This document shows, piece after piece, positions 23,476 to 36,134 of a stretch of DNA of 64,000 nucleotides. The notes below the pieces were generated by a model, which was not told the DNA's origin, searched no databases, and saw only the letters and a program-made list of their open reading frames with translations. A program made the position numbers and the translations under genes. The DNA comes from Stromatinia cepivora (taxonomy: Eukaryota > Ascomycota > Leotiomycetes > Helotiales > Sclerotiniaceae), in assembly GCA_014898415.1 (NCBI GenBank), contig RCTD01000025.1, positions 620,001-684,000 on the forward strand. Reading direction: 5' to 3'. Each line of letters starts with the position of its first letter. Position 1 is the first letter of the stretch.

Positions 23476-25879
23476 GACGAGATTTGTCTATTTGATATGG
23501 GGTTGGGATAGATTCGACGTGTGGAGTTTCAAGAGTTGGAAAGAGACTTAGGTTCGAACTAAATAGTCAAGTTCACAAGGTTAGTGCCGGAGTTCTATCC
23601 ATAATCTCTTCCTCAAGGGTCAAGCTAGTGAATATAGCACGTACGATCTTTGAGTCTTGGAAAAAATGACGAGGTATCGAAGAATTGTATGAATATCGAC
23701 TAACGCTGAAGGAAGTTTTTGCAGTGAATCTGCAAAGTTCTATTGTTGATATCTGCCAGTTGAAAGCTCGATATTGTGCCACGGCACGGCACGGTGTAGG
23801 TAGTAGGTAGTAGGAGATTTATGGCGCAGGGACTTTTCGGTGATTCGAAGGCTGTTAAAGGAACGACTTTGGGGGTATCCGGAATGAATGAATGAATGAA
23901 ATGCAATATGTAGCAATATGAATCAAAATAGAATATGGTATCGATCCGATCGCGTTGATTAAATGTAAATATTATATTCAACCAACCATATGAATAATGA
24001 CTTTTTGATATTGATCGACTCTTTTTTTTTGTGAGGGTTGATAATTGAAGTTCCTCTTGAATCTTGACTCTTCACTCTTGGACTATGTGTTGAATTGAGA
24101 TTGAAAGTTCTCGGTGTACAAGATTCTTTTCCATGAAGCTTTGATGATGAAAGTTAATGGATTTAGTGTGAATCATTAGCTTACTTTTTTTTTTGGATTT
24201 GATTAGCGTGTCTACTCAGTTAGTGAATATGGAGAAAAGCAAATCTGCAAGCCCCAAGGCAAGAAACAAGGAAAGTGATTAATTGGGGGGTCCACTTACG
24301 GATTTCCCACTTTTAAATGGGGGAAAAGAAGGGAAAGAAAATCGAATTAACAAGGGTAAAGCATGGGTGAATATATCTAACTAGTAATTATCTAGTAGTA
24401 AATACATAAATACATAAATACATGGATCAACTCCATAAGCATGGACAATTAATTAATACAGTTGTACCTAGTAGAGACAAGAAGAAGCTTAGAAAGCTTC
24501 GGTTGAAATTGATGGAATGGAATTTGATCTTTCTAATTTGATAAGGTTAACCTGATACCTGCAGCCAGGCATGTAAGCAGGCAGACTAAAACTCGGACTA
24601 AACTTAATTAAATCTAGTCATGAGCTTAAATATTGTAAAATGGGGTAAAGGTGACAAGGATTAAATTAACTTGAACCAATTATTTTTTGAAAAGCTTACT
24701 ACTCTCTGACAGGGAAGACGATCTTCTTCGATGGCGTTGCGGTACATTACATTTATCCGTTCAATTATGTTTCCTTAGCGCATATACCCGCGATGTTGGC
24801 ATACACACTTACAGCTTACCTTACAGCTTGCAGCTTACTTCGTACATCCCTATCAATCACACTTCAAATAGAAAACAACTTTGAATCATGCCTACTTGAG
24901 ATTGGGGCTGGGGTTACTTTAACGTTGTACTCGACCTGTTACCTACTTTGAAGATCTATACTACAACCAAATACTTGATACTACAACCAAATGAAACTGC
25001 AAGCTACCTAGTACTTGATACTAACCACCTACCATGCAAGTCCCTTGACAACAAGTACCCGCTCTCCAGCCGCCCAATTTTCCCATAAGCGCGACATACC
25101 TAAATACTCCATACTCCATACTCCTCAGTACCCATACATAAACTCCTACATAAGCTCTGAAACACATCAAGCAAACAATGCTGCATGAACATGAGCATGA
25201 CATCCACCACAAAAACTCTGACAAAGTAACAAGTAACAAGGAACAAGTAACAAGCACAAGACTCTCAAGAAATCATTCTGCTACCCGAGCAGTGAATCTA
25301 ATCGCCTAATCAAGGAGTTGAAGACTCATGATTTTTAAACAATGAATGACTCGTTTAATTCGAGTGAATGTCTCGTTTCGTGCTGTTGAAAAAGGAGATT
25401 TGAGGTATGCTATCAAATTTTCTTAGAGGTGAATTTTCATTGTGGTGATATCACTTAGAATTATAATTTAACCTCGGCCTGTATTAACTGCGACTTGTTG
25501 ATCTTGAATTTCCACAAGCTGTTGACCTTGATTTTAGAAGTAGGTATCCAGGTGGGTGAATAGAATCAAACTTCCCGATTTCAAAATACCGATTATCTCC
25601 CGCTTCCGTTCCGGTACCCGCCACGCTTACCCTTGTAAATTTATCTAGGGTTATGATTAAGACACTACCTGGTAGGTACCTAATCCTACGTTATCGCTAC
25701 TAAATACCTTATCAACACATCAACATCACAACCAAGACATTTCGCTGTGAGACCTTAATCAGCATCATACCTCATAAAATTCACTTCATCAACTTGTACC
25801 TACATCCTACATCTCAACAATTTCATAATAAAATCTCACCTATAGATGATGTGATTACTCCTCAATACCCATCACGGCA
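23476..25879. promoter_or_regulatory. 2.4-kb divergent region between RXT3 and BTN1
   Basis: Both genes start from this region in opposite directions. It has T- and A-runs near 24024 and 24184, a (GAAT)n run at 23883-23899, 'gcacggcacggcac' near 23780, and 'ataaatacataaatacat' at 24403-24422. Small frames show no family signal. Long 5' leaders are possible for RXT3, as is common for fungal regulators. Confidence 0.4.
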
Positions 25880-27487
25880 ATGAATAGATCATCCTCATCT
25901 ACCGGCATTGCATTTCCACTTCCAGGATCTCCAGGGTCTTCATGGGCCATGTACCGTGCGAGATTTAAGGCCATTTTTCATGGCGCAGATACTTCGGTCT
26001 TGATCGCTTTTTGGTTGTTTGGTATGCTATTCCGCTTGGAAATGGCCACGACAGATCATCGTCGTGGGGAGGGTCGCACAATTTTTATAGCGTTGACTCT
26101 TTTATAGGTCTTATCAATAATGTTCTTTATGTTATTATCTTGTCTGCGGCATTGGATTTGGTCGGTAAGTTTCTCCCCCCTTTTTCCTTCAATGCGCAAT
26201 CTTCAACTCTGTGTACACTACCATCTGTGATCGCAAAGATAATATCAGTCACTAATATTTCTTCCTTTAGGTCCGAGTATCCCAAAATCCGTCGTTCTTC
26301 TCGCAGATGTCATGCCTTCTTTCGTAACTAAACTCATCGCTCCATATTTCATCCATAAAATTCCCTACTGGATTCGCATCCTCATATTCTGCGGTTTATC
26401 ATCTGGGGGTATGCTCCTAATAGCATTAACGCCCACCGACAAATCCGTATCAACAAAATTATTTGGTGTAATACTTGCTAGTCTCAGTAGTGGTGGTGGA
26501 GAATTGAGTTTCTTAGGTCTCACACATTACTATGGACATTTCAGTCTTGCAGCATGGGGAAGTGGAACAGGAGGGGCAGGTTTAGCGGGAGCCGGATTAT
26601 ACGTTCTTTTGACTACCATTATTGGATTATCAGTCAAGACTAGTCTTTTGGCTTCTGCATTCTTGCCTTGCATAATGCTCCTCTCTTTCTTCGTTATCTT
26701 ACCTAGAGGACCGTTAAGAAGAGCATCTATTCGAAAAGACTATAATTCTCTTCCCGGAGAAGATTCGCTTAACGAACCCCTCACAGCTTCTGATATTGAA
26801 GATCTACCAGCTGATTCTGCGGCCGTCTCTCTACTTGCTCCTGGTCCAGCCATCGCATCAGAAGCTTACTCTTCACATTCTCCCCGTCCCTCTTCCCCAG
26901 CGCTCTCTCATCATCCATCCAAATCTACATTTCTCTATAACCTCCATCGTGCTTCTTCTCTCTTCTTCCCCTACATGCTCCCTCTCCTCCTCGTCTACAT
27001 AGCCGAATATACCATCAATCAAGGTGTCTCTCCCACCCTCCTCTACCTTACCCCATCCCCAGGAAACCCATTTTCCACCTATCGTTCCTTCTACCCCACC
27101 TACGGCTTCATCTATCAACTCGGCGTTTTCATTTCCCGCTCCTCTACCCCTTTCTACCGAATCCACAATTTGTATCTTCCCTCTTTCCTCCAAATCGCAA
27201 ATCTATTCCTCTTAATATCCCAAGCATTATGGTTTTGGATACCCAGCGTATATATTATTTTCATAGTTATTTTTTGGGAGGGACTTTTAGGAGGAGCCGT
27301 TTATGTAAATACTTTTGCGGAGATTATGGAGAAGGTAGATGAGGCGGATAGGGAATTTAGTTTGGGTGCTACGAGTGTTAGTGATAGTGGGGGGATTTGT
27401 GTCGCGGGTTTCTTGGGTATGGTGCTTGAGGTCGGATTGTGTCAGTGGCAGGTTGAGAGGGGGAGGGGTTGGTGTAGGATGGTTTAG
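25880..27487 (+). CDS. BTN1: Btn1, CLN3/battenin family vacuolar membrane protein
   Basis: Exons: 25880-26021, 26108-26164 and 26271-27487; 471 residues. Introns are 86 nt (GTATGC...TTATAG) and 106 nt (GTAAGT...CTTTAG), both phase 1, splitting Gly codons. About ten hydrophobic segments are visible. Family motifs include '[19 protein letters not shown]', '[17 protein letters not shown]', '[18 protein letters not shown]' and '[14 protein letters not shown]'. Human CLN3 is the Batten disease protein; the fungal orthologue acts at the vacuole and Golgi in pH and basic amino-acid homeostasis. The cytosolic loop near residues 200-250 is Ser/Pro-rich and variable, as usual. Confidence 0.93.
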
Positions 27488-27510
27488 TGGATTGTACGGG
27501 TTGTATGGAT

Positions 27511-27564
27511 AGATGAGTAGATGAGTAGATGAGTAGATGAGTAGATGAGTAGATGAGTAGATGA
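27511..27564. repeat. (AGATGAGT)n minisatellite just after BTN1
   Basis: Nearly seven copies of an 8-bp unit begin 24 bases after the BTN1 stop codon, so it probably lies in the 3' untranslated region. 'gaggaagaggaagaggaag' follows. Confidence 0.85.
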
Positions 27565-29529
27565 AGAAGATGAGGAGGGTTAGAGGAAGAGGAAGAGGAA
27601 GAATGTGAAGATGTAGGCTAGATGATGAGGGGGTAATGGCGTTTGGATTTGTGGGTTTGGTTTATATAGATAGATACCTTTCGATTTTTAGCTCTTTCCC
27701 CTATCTAATAGATGTTTATCAACTCCTCCTGTTCAATATCACATTATCTAGGTAGGCAATGATACACTATTACTTCTCCCTCTGCACTTCAAGACTCCTG
27801 CGAAATTTCAGAATAATATATTTCATCCCGGGTGTTCATTAAAACCACCATGATCAAAATCATTAATTAATAGATTATATTCACCACCTCCCCCCCAATA
27901 ATTCAAATCTACTTTCCCTCCCTCTATACTCTCTATGCTCTCCATTTTTCCGCAACTTCCTCCAGCTTTCTTCCTACCGTAAATAAACCTAAATAAATCA
28001 AACCAAACAGAATAAAACAGAACAGAATTAGAGTTCAAGTCCGAAAATAGAATAATGTAAAAATATTAAAATATACGTGGTTATATTCATAGTTTCATAA
28101 CTAGTATGTAAGTATGTAAGTAAGTAAGTATGTGTTTGTAGGTGTGTATGGTTCACAATCCCTCAGAATTCTCAAAGTTTTCAAAATTTCAAATTTTTTA
28201 AAGTTTTTAAAGTTTTAGGTTCAGGTTTGTTGAGTTATCTGGGTACGGTACTTAGGTGCTTGGGTATTTGGGTGTAATGGAATTACCCGATTATGAGATT
28301 GTGAGATCTGTTTATTGGATATGAATATGGAGATGGATATTATGGTCTGTTGGGAATGGGAAAAAAAGGGAGAGGGGGGGGGGGGAATTGATCTTGAGTT
28401 TTGATTTTTGGGGAGGGACTTGGAATTGGATTTTTGGGGTGGGGTTTAGGAGGAATGGGGATGGTGATGGTGATGGTGATGGTGATGATGTGGGGTGAAT
28501 TATAGATACTTAGGTACATGGGTATCTAGATGGGGGAAATTCATTTTTCGGACGGGATTAGGGGTTAAAGAAGGAGGAGAGAGGGAAGAGCGAGGGAAAG
28601 GGAAAGGGAAAGGGAGAAAGGGGGAATTTGAGATGCGGGGGTAATGAATGAGTGAATGAAAAGGATAGATAGATAGAGGTGTGAATTGCGAATGATGAAT
28701 TAATGGGGGAAAGATCTAACTTTTAAATTACCTAGATAGTTTGTGATAATATGGTGATATGCTGGATGGAGGGACGCCGCATTGAATACGGAGTTGTAGG
28801 TTGTAGGTTGTAGGTTGTAAGTTGTAAGTTGTAATGAATATATTGACCTCGAAGAAATTGGATGGTGAGGATATTTACAACGTAATGAAGATCCTTAGAA
28901 TTCGATACTCAACTCAGTCTGTAACGTTACTTACGAGTTAACGCCGATATTACAGCTTTAACAGTAACGATGAGAATATTGATCTTTCGTTCGAAATGTA
29001 CTCTTGCGGCACAAATATTTATCAGATCGGTCAACTCACTCATCACTACCAAAAGTTGGGGTCTTTTTGTATTATATCCATCACAGTTGGAAGCTAGTAG
29101 ATACACAAACACTTGAATCTGTATTAGAAACTGCAACCAACCTTATATATCATCAAAAACCAATGTTGGCTGACAAGCTGATCATGAAGTCGCCAATCGA
29201 TCTGCAGCAAAAGGGGGGATGTGATTATGTGAGATACTAATAATAGTTTTTATATCCCTGTAATTCAGCCGCTCACCCCAGCCAACTGCATCAATGAAAT
29301 ATACCCGTGGTTGAGGCACTGCTTGGACAAATGCGATGAAACAATCATGTTTGATAAATAAAAGATAATCATAAAGGTAATTGAATAACTGTCATCTTAT
29401 ACTTATATTGTGATATTTTGATTTTACTTTTGTTCTTATACTTTTTTCAACTCTCTTTGCCTCTTTTGTTTGATCATTGCATTTGGGATAATAAAGGTAT
29501 CAAAAAGATATCATATCACAATTCTCAGA
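27565..29529. other. 2-kb intergenic stretch rich in simple repeats
   Basis: No gene is supported. It includes 'gtatgtaagtatgtaagtaa' near 28105, a G-run at 28374-28385, GGTGAT repeats at about 28463-28485, GGGAAA repeats near 28596 and the GTTGTAG array noted separately. The last 100 bases upstream of the phosphatase ATG are T-rich. Confidence 0.45.
28793..28834. repeat. (GTTGTAG/GTTGTAA)6 heptamer array
   Basis: Six tandem heptamers, three ending in G followed by three ending in A. Confidence 0.85.
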
Positions 29530-31083
29530 ATGCGCCCGACTTTCTTGCTATTAGCAGGCGCAATTACATATATGCGATCAATATGTGAAGCTGCATATGT
29601 ACCAGGAGCAGCTTTCGATAGATTTTTCACCATCTGGCTCGAAAACCAGGTTCGTCTTCCTCATTCTTCCCTGATACCATTCAGAATACTAAAAGTCCTT
29701 TCCACAGGACGATACAAAAGTAGAATCAAACCCCGACATACAAAATCTCACCAAACAAGGCATTCTCTTAGAAAATTACTATGGACTCACACATCCCTCT
29801 CAACCAAATTACATAGCATCTGTCGGAGGTGATTTTTTCGGTCTCAATCATGATGGATTTGTAAGGATACCGCATAATGTGACGACAGTGGTGGATCTTT
29901 TTGAGGATGCGGGAATTACTTGGAAGGGGTATTTTGAGGGAATGCCGGGACCTGGATATATGGGAGAGGGAAGTACGGCCAAGGATGGGAAAGGATGGGA
30001 TTATGTACGGAAACATAAGTGAGTTATTCCCAAAATTGCTCTCTGACCAAATAGTCTGCCTCCACGGCAGTGGCCCCCGGAGGGCCAGCGGAGCGTCATC
30101 TCTTTCGAAATGTACATCATAAAAGGAGAAGGCTAATATGTGCAAATAGTCCCTTTGTGAGTTATGATAGTATAAATACAAATGGTACACGACTCCAAAA
30201 TCTTCTCTCCCTGAATGATTTCTCAACCACAATTCAAAGCGATCCATCCTCCTTACCACAATACGCGCATATATCCCCGGATATGTTGAATGATGGACAT
30301 GATACCTCTTTGGCCTACGCTGCTAACTGGACACGATCATTCCTTACACCCCTTCTCCAAAATGAAGCCTTCATGAATAATACTCTCATTCTTCTCACCT
30401 ACGATGAATCGGAAACCTATTCTAAACCAAATCGAATTTATTCCGTCCTTCTAGGTGGTGCGGTGCCAGCAGATAAAAAAGGAACTGTAGATACAACGGT
30501 CTATTCGCATTACAGTATTCTCTCCACTTTGCAAAACAACTGGGGCCTCCCTAATCTTGGTCGCTATGATGTTGGCGCTAATGTCTTTTCGCTTTGCGCC
30601 TCGAAAACAAATTATACGAATATAAATCTCAATATGTCGATTCTCAACAATTCTTTAAGCTATCCCGGATTCTTGAACAATGAACCCGCTAAATGGGCAC
30701 CAGTTCCTGTCCCAAACCTCCAATTAATAGGCGCAGGCGGGAAAGACGTTGATGATTATACACGTGCGGAATGGGTTAGTGCTAAATCGGAAAATACACC
30801 CTATGATGGGAGTGGAGAATTTTTCGACGGCGGAAATGGAGTAACTGATGAGCGGAAACCTGTTTATCGTAGTCAAGGGGCGAATATTGTAGCTACAGCT
30901 ACAGTAGCACAACCATATAGTGCGACTGCGACTTCTACCACGAGTAGTACGATAAATGCAAGTGCAAGTGCAAGCGCGACAAAGGAAAGTGGAGCGGAGA
31001 GAAGTAGAAGTGTAGGAATGGGATGTGGGAAGGAGGTTTTGGGATTATGGGTTGCGTTGGTTTTTGCGATTGTGGTTTTATAA
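29530..31083 (+). CDS. Secreted acid phosphatase (phosphoesterase family), GPI-type tail
   Basis: Exons: 29530-29649, 29708-30018 and 30150-31083; 454 residues. The N-terminus 'MRPTFLLLAGAITYMRSI' is a plausible signal peptide. Family motifs follow: 'FFTIWLENQ', 'YYGLTHPSQPNYIASVGGDF', 'DLFEDAGITWKGYFEGMP', 'NPFVSYDSI', 'DMLNDGHDTSLAYAANW' and 'LLTYDESETY'. These match the fungal PF04185 phosphoesterase/acid phosphatase group, which releases phosphate from extracellular esters. Several N-x-S/T sites are present. The C-terminus is Ser/Ala-rich and then hydrophobic ('LGLWVALVFAIVVL'), fitting a GPI-anchor signal. Intron 2 (131 nt) is longer than the others and holds a small GC-rich hairpin. Expression is typically phosphate-controlled in this family, but I saw no clear regulatory site. 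Confidence 0.88.
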
Positions 31084-33331
31084 AGGGTTAAAGGGGATTT
31101 GGATCGGGTCTGGACGGGATACGTATATTAGTGGAAAGGAAGAAGGGAGTTTTGGGTGTATATTTAAGAAATGATTTCATGATATGGATGGATGGATTTC
31201 ATAGATGTTAATTAGTATATACTATAGAATATGGATTTGATCTTCGAAGTTAGTCAAGTGACATACTGGGTGAATCGTAGAAAATCTTGTAACTGGGTCT
31301 ATAAGATATTTATATACACCTAGCCTTAAGCCCTGATATATATACACTATACAGCCCGTACTACTTGAAATATAAACCCGTTGTTCATAACATCAAACTC
31401 TATTCTTAGATACTGCCTATATCTACTATCTCCAAGTACTGCGTATACTACGAACCCCTCTCATAGCCTATACTTCCCCAACCTATACCTACACCCGAGC
31501 AGTCTTTTACCAGCAGTCCCTACCAACCAAACCAGCAATTCGCTTTCCTAAGCCCGCTGTACTTCACGTTAGCTAGCCCTAACACAAACCTGCTAAGTAT
31601 TATATACATTCAATTAAGCCTATCAAGTCTATCAAGCACTATACCGACTTAGACTCACTATATTACCCTCGCAACTGCTACACAGACCTCAACTTCCACC
31701 CCAACTCGCCCCGTAAAACCCTTATCCTAAAACTCTACCCCCAACACCCAAACCATCCCCCCAATCCCTCACCACACCATATCCATATCCATATCCAAAT
31801 TCACTCCCTCCATCTCCCAACCCTACCAATATCATCTTCATCCCAGCCCATCTCATCCCCATCCATATACCCATAGACACCACCTCTATCAATTCCCCGC
31901 GCGCAAAGAATTTTGTTCAAAATAATATTTTCCGATAAATTATTTGTGTGTATTTTCTTTTTGGGGGGGGAGGGGGGAATATATGATTTTTTTACTTCTT
32001 TTTTTTTTCTTTGGTTTTTGGGGTATCTGATGGGTGGTGGGAGTGGGGGTAGGGGTAGGTATAGGTATAGGTGTGTATGTTTCTTGCTTTTGAGGTTTGA
32101 GTTCTTTGGATGGTGATGGGATGGATGGTTAATGGGATGGATGGTTAATGGGGTGGATGGTTAATGGGATGGATGGTTGATGGGATGGTTGATGGAGATT
32201 TAGATTCTGAGATTTATGAGGGATTTTGTTGATTAAGGGTTGGAGGGTTTGAAGGGGACTCCGAACAATACGAAGGAGCAACATCATATATACAAAATAT
32301 TCTTCCGTCCCTCCACAAAAAAAGCAAGTCGCACGTAAAAACTATTTCCGATAAATGTAAGTTTGATTCAGGCTCCCGGTGAGTGATGGTTCTGTTATTG
32401 ATAGTACTGGTGAGCCTTTTGTCTCATGAAGTGTCTGAAGTTTGAAAGTGTAAGTGAAATTTGAAGATTTGGGATATGGGATATGGGATATGGGATACGA
32501 TGAGCGTTGAGATTTAAATGAGGAGGTATGTTAGTTTACATTGACTCATTGAGAAAGGATGTCATATATTTGTAGATATCTGAGTCTGGGAGAAGATTGA
32601 TATAAGTGGTTATTGTAATATTTAGGATTGGTATCGAAAATATGAGATATATATACCTATACCTTCGAAAGCGTCTCTAACAGTTCTCTCTGCTTCCTCT
32701 GCCTCACCTCTACCCTCCCATGCAAGCCTTCACCGAAGATTCTAGGCCTTGACCACTACTCTCCAATAGCGCCAGCACATTCGTGTGAATAATTATACCC
32801 CTAGCCACTTAACTGCATACCTGAAAAAGTATCATAATCAGGATGGTGATACCGATCGCGATGATACAGAGCGTTTTTCTACCCTTGTTTCTTAAGGAGA
32901 AATTGGACACTAAATAAAATTCCTGCGTCAATGACTCCTGATGCTGCATTTATCAGTTCAAATATTGTTCCTTTGCGTGCGATTCACTATACTATTTGTC
33001 GATCATGCTAATATTTATAATGGGAGATGTTAAGATTAGAAAATCGCAGCTGTGTATTATGCCTTGGGTCTCAATTAAGCCTTTCATACAGCCATAGAAA
33101 GAACTGGAGACGAGTCCGGTGATATGGATGAGTGGCCGGATCAGATTTAATGTGTTAAATGTTTGGGGAAACGGTTTGTGAGGACGCGGAGAGGGAGTGC
33201 TGAGATAATAGGGGCTTTGGAAAATGGTTTCCATGAGGGCGATTTGACATTCAGAAGAGGAGAATTAGAGGAGTGTGTAGTAATAATCCTGAAGATACCA
33301 AGGGAGCTGCGGAAAACTGTGTGGGTGGATA
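31084..33331. other. Gene-poor stretch with strand-composition switch
   Basis: No gene is supported. From about 31310 to 31900 the plus strand is C-rich and G-poor; from about 31950 to 32260 it is G-rich and C-poor, including a G-run at 31963-31977 and 'ggggtaggggtaggtatagg'. Minisatellites follow. Frames at 31913 and 32992 lack any family signal. Confidence 0.45.
32118..32195. repeat. 16-bp minisatellite GGGATGGATGGTTAAT
   Basis: Four copies with single substitutions, then a shortened fifth copy lacking GGAT. Confidence 0.85.
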
Positions 33332-33467
33332 CAGTAGAACCCCGTTATACCGGATATTTTTATACCAGAAACCCGTTTATACCGGACCATTTTACAATAA
33401 CCTTATTTTTTATATACCGGACCAAATAGGCCTGATTTTTTGTGTCCGGTATAACGGGGTTCTATTG
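33332..33467. mobile_element. 136-bp MITE with CAGT-type inverted ends
   Basis: The left end begins CAGTAGAACCCCGTTATACC and continues GGA. The right end, read on the other strand, is CAATAGAACCCCGTTATACC then GGA, so 22 of 23 bases match. TA flanks both ends (33330-33331 and 33468-33469). Inside are two more 'ataccgga' copies. The CAGT start, TA target and size fit a non-autonomous pogo/Tigger-type (Tc1/mariner superfamily) miniature element. The near-identical ends suggest it is young or spared from RIP, perhaps because it is too short to be recognised. Confidence 0.88.
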
Positions 33468-34986
33468 TATTATCTTATTTCTCGGCTATATTGTTGATGA
33501 AAAAGGAAGTATATAGGGAGCAGAAAGTATAGCTAGAAAATGTGTAACGTCAAAATCAAGGGGAACAGGCAGAAAAACTATAAATACCATAAAATTACCT
33601 CGGAAAACAATGCCATAACTGAAGGTCACTAAGCAGGCGTATTCATTCACAGGTTTAGTTATTGATAAACCCTCTTCAGACTATCAGCTTGAGATTCTCC
33701 TTCCATCTCGCTTGTTCTCATAATTTCTTCTCTTACACTCGGACAACTCCTCAGCATCAAAATTCTGCATCTCCATCCAATGCATTCCCCGATTCCGGTT
33801 CTTTTGATCTGGCAAAAGTCTGGCATTACGAAGTAGTGTGTTCTGATGTGGGATACCCATAAGTGAAGTTCTACGGCTATACTTAAGAGTGTCGCTGAGA
33901 CAGTTTCATTGTAGTTGTGAAGTGTATGTGACATTATCTTGGTAACCGGCTCAGATCATAGAACGAATTGAAAGTATTGAAGACCCTATATTTGGATCTT
34001 CATATTGTTTTTATTTATATATTTTTGTGTATTTCTTGCTGATTGCGGATATATCTAGAATAGAATAGAATAGTTTTCGGTTAGTAGGTTGTTCGTAATG
34101 CCTATAGCATGCATCTTCGGTGTCTTTGAAGTGCTTTTGAATAGTGCTGATCAATTGAAATTCACATATCCTTCAGTAGTAATGTTTATTCATTGATTAA
34201 TGCGGAACCACTTGACAGGAGGGCTATTGGAAATGTTTGTATATAATCTATAGTTAAAGTATTTGTTTGTAGCTATCAAGGATGACTTATTGTACGTATT
34301 CAGGTAAAGACTGATTCATTAATATTGTGATAACTATTGAGCTGAATCCTATAGAGGCCAGAGAATATATACAAGAACTCCGACTGACTGGTCTAGCTAG
34401 CTAGTGGATGTGAATTATATATTCAATAAATCTATACCTTCATCCATTGTAGTTAATTATAAATCTAAAACTAACTCGAAAGTATCCCATACATACATCT
34501 ACATGGTGCAAATGATTATTTTCATCCATCACCACCTCCTTTTGGCCTTTTTTCTACTTCCCATGGTTTAGATTGCAGTCCAGATCCCAAGACCTCAATA
34601 TTTGAGAAACTGTGAATTTTCCAGATGGATTCATTCTTCGACTGGAGTCCAGACTTTCCCAAACGCAATATCTTCCACCTGCTCCACTCGATCTCTGAGT
34701 ATTTCCTGTAGAACAATCACGCTATGTTTTTGCCTCTCCTTTATCTAGGCAAAACACAGAAAAAAATTCCTCGCTTGCCTCGGCTTCTCCTCATCTTTCA
34801 GATCTCGTTCAATCAATCACGGTCCCTTCCTATCATACCTTCTTCAATCTCCATATCCTTCCCTTCCACATCCACCCCCATCTAATCAGTCGTCATGCAT
34901 CTTCCTCTAAGAGTCTAAGATGGCTCGAACCATAGCCCAGATCGCAAAGTTTTAAAGTTTGAGAATTTTTGAAGTTCCAGCCAAAT
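33468..34986. other. Intergenic, no gene supported
   Basis: Frames at 33659 (minus) and 33662 (plus) overlap one another and lack family signals. AT content is moderate; 'agaatagaatagaatag' occurs near 34052. Confidence 0.4.
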
Positions 34987-35610
34987 TCAGGATACCACAC
35001 ACTTCCCGTTTTGGAGAGCAGCCATCGCTTGCTCGTCTTCCAAGCGCTCTATCTCGTCATCCGTCTCATAATCTGTTTCCTCGCCCCTCTCCTCATTCCT
35101 CTCCTCTTCCCCCTCCTCATCCCTCCCCTCTTCCACCTCCTCATCTCCCTCCTCCCCCCAACCCCCCCACCCAAGACCCCCCCCAAACCACTCCACTCCC
35201 CAAAACCCCTCAAAAACTCCCTACTCTCCTCCCCCCAAACCCCGCGCGTCTCAAAATCCACCTCGCATTCCGCAGCACATAATCCTTCACCACACAATGC
35301 GTAACCGGAAAAACAATCAACAGATAAAGCAGCGTCTGTTCAATCCCCAACTCTAATTTCCAGACATTGTTTTCTGTCCGTAGAGCCCTATCTAGTAGAC
35401 TATCTGATGTGGTTAATATTGCTTTGATACATACTTCGATTTGCTGGATTTCAGGTGGAAATCGAGGGACGGGTCCAGGGTGACTTCGGTGCAGGGGGGG
35501 AGGTACATTTATTGATAGGATGGTGGTGATGGGGATTGGGTTTCTGGGTTTGTGATATGAAGATGTTGCAGCTGCTCGGTTGAGATGAAGTCATGGGAGA
35601 TATTTGACAT
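34987..35610 (-). pseudogene. Frame-broken hypothetical gene with acidic C-terminus
   Basis: Three reading frames in succession look protein-like. The ATG at 35610 opens 'MSNISHDFISTEQLQHLHIT', which ends at a stop just before a 7-C run near 35500. Then 'FPPEIQQIEVCIKAILTTSD' leads through 'ELGIEQTLLYLLIVFPVTHC' (a probable membrane helix) to 'YVLRNARWILRRAGFG'. After a series of G-runs (8, 7 and 6) another frame gives a strongly acidic tail with 'ETDYETDDEIERLEDEQAMA', ending at 34987. The breaks coincide with homopolymers, so assembly errors could account for them; otherwise this is a decayed gene. I do not recognise the family. Confidence 0.35.
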
Positions 35611-36134
35611 TTTTACGGCGGTCCCCTCTACCGATGGCCGGTATGTTTTGCAAATATATGAATTTGGATATATCGATTGATGATAAAGGAGAAGCGTAAA
35701 CATGATATCTTAAAAACGAGTGATGATAAATTTGTACTTAAGGAAAAAAGTTGATTATTTTGTTGTTTCAAGGGTTTTTCTATCGAAATAAATATGATGA
35801 CGATTGAATGGAAATATTTTGGTTTGTGTGATCTAGGGTTATTATGGCTTTTTGTGCTAAAGTTGTCCATTGATTGCTTATTACCACTAGATCTTCCCTA
35901 TTATATGAGACTAACTGTTTCGAAGATGAATTACTTTAATATTATTAACCTTGGGCTGTTGTTTGTGGATAGAAGGTGAGTATTGGAATAGAATACATTA
36001 AGAATTCTTACAGATACTCGGGATTAGAGGTTCTGCTATAAAGCATTAATGGAGGGGCTTATGAACGCAAATAATTTTACATCTAACTCGGTGTCGAATG
36101 CAATCAATGTAAGGCATTGTAAATGAGGAATTAT

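Noticed and set aside
34959..35304. Pro/Leu-rich plus-strand frames of 107 and 111 residues
   Set aside because: Low-complexity C-run translation; the opposite strand gives a more protein-like acidic frame.
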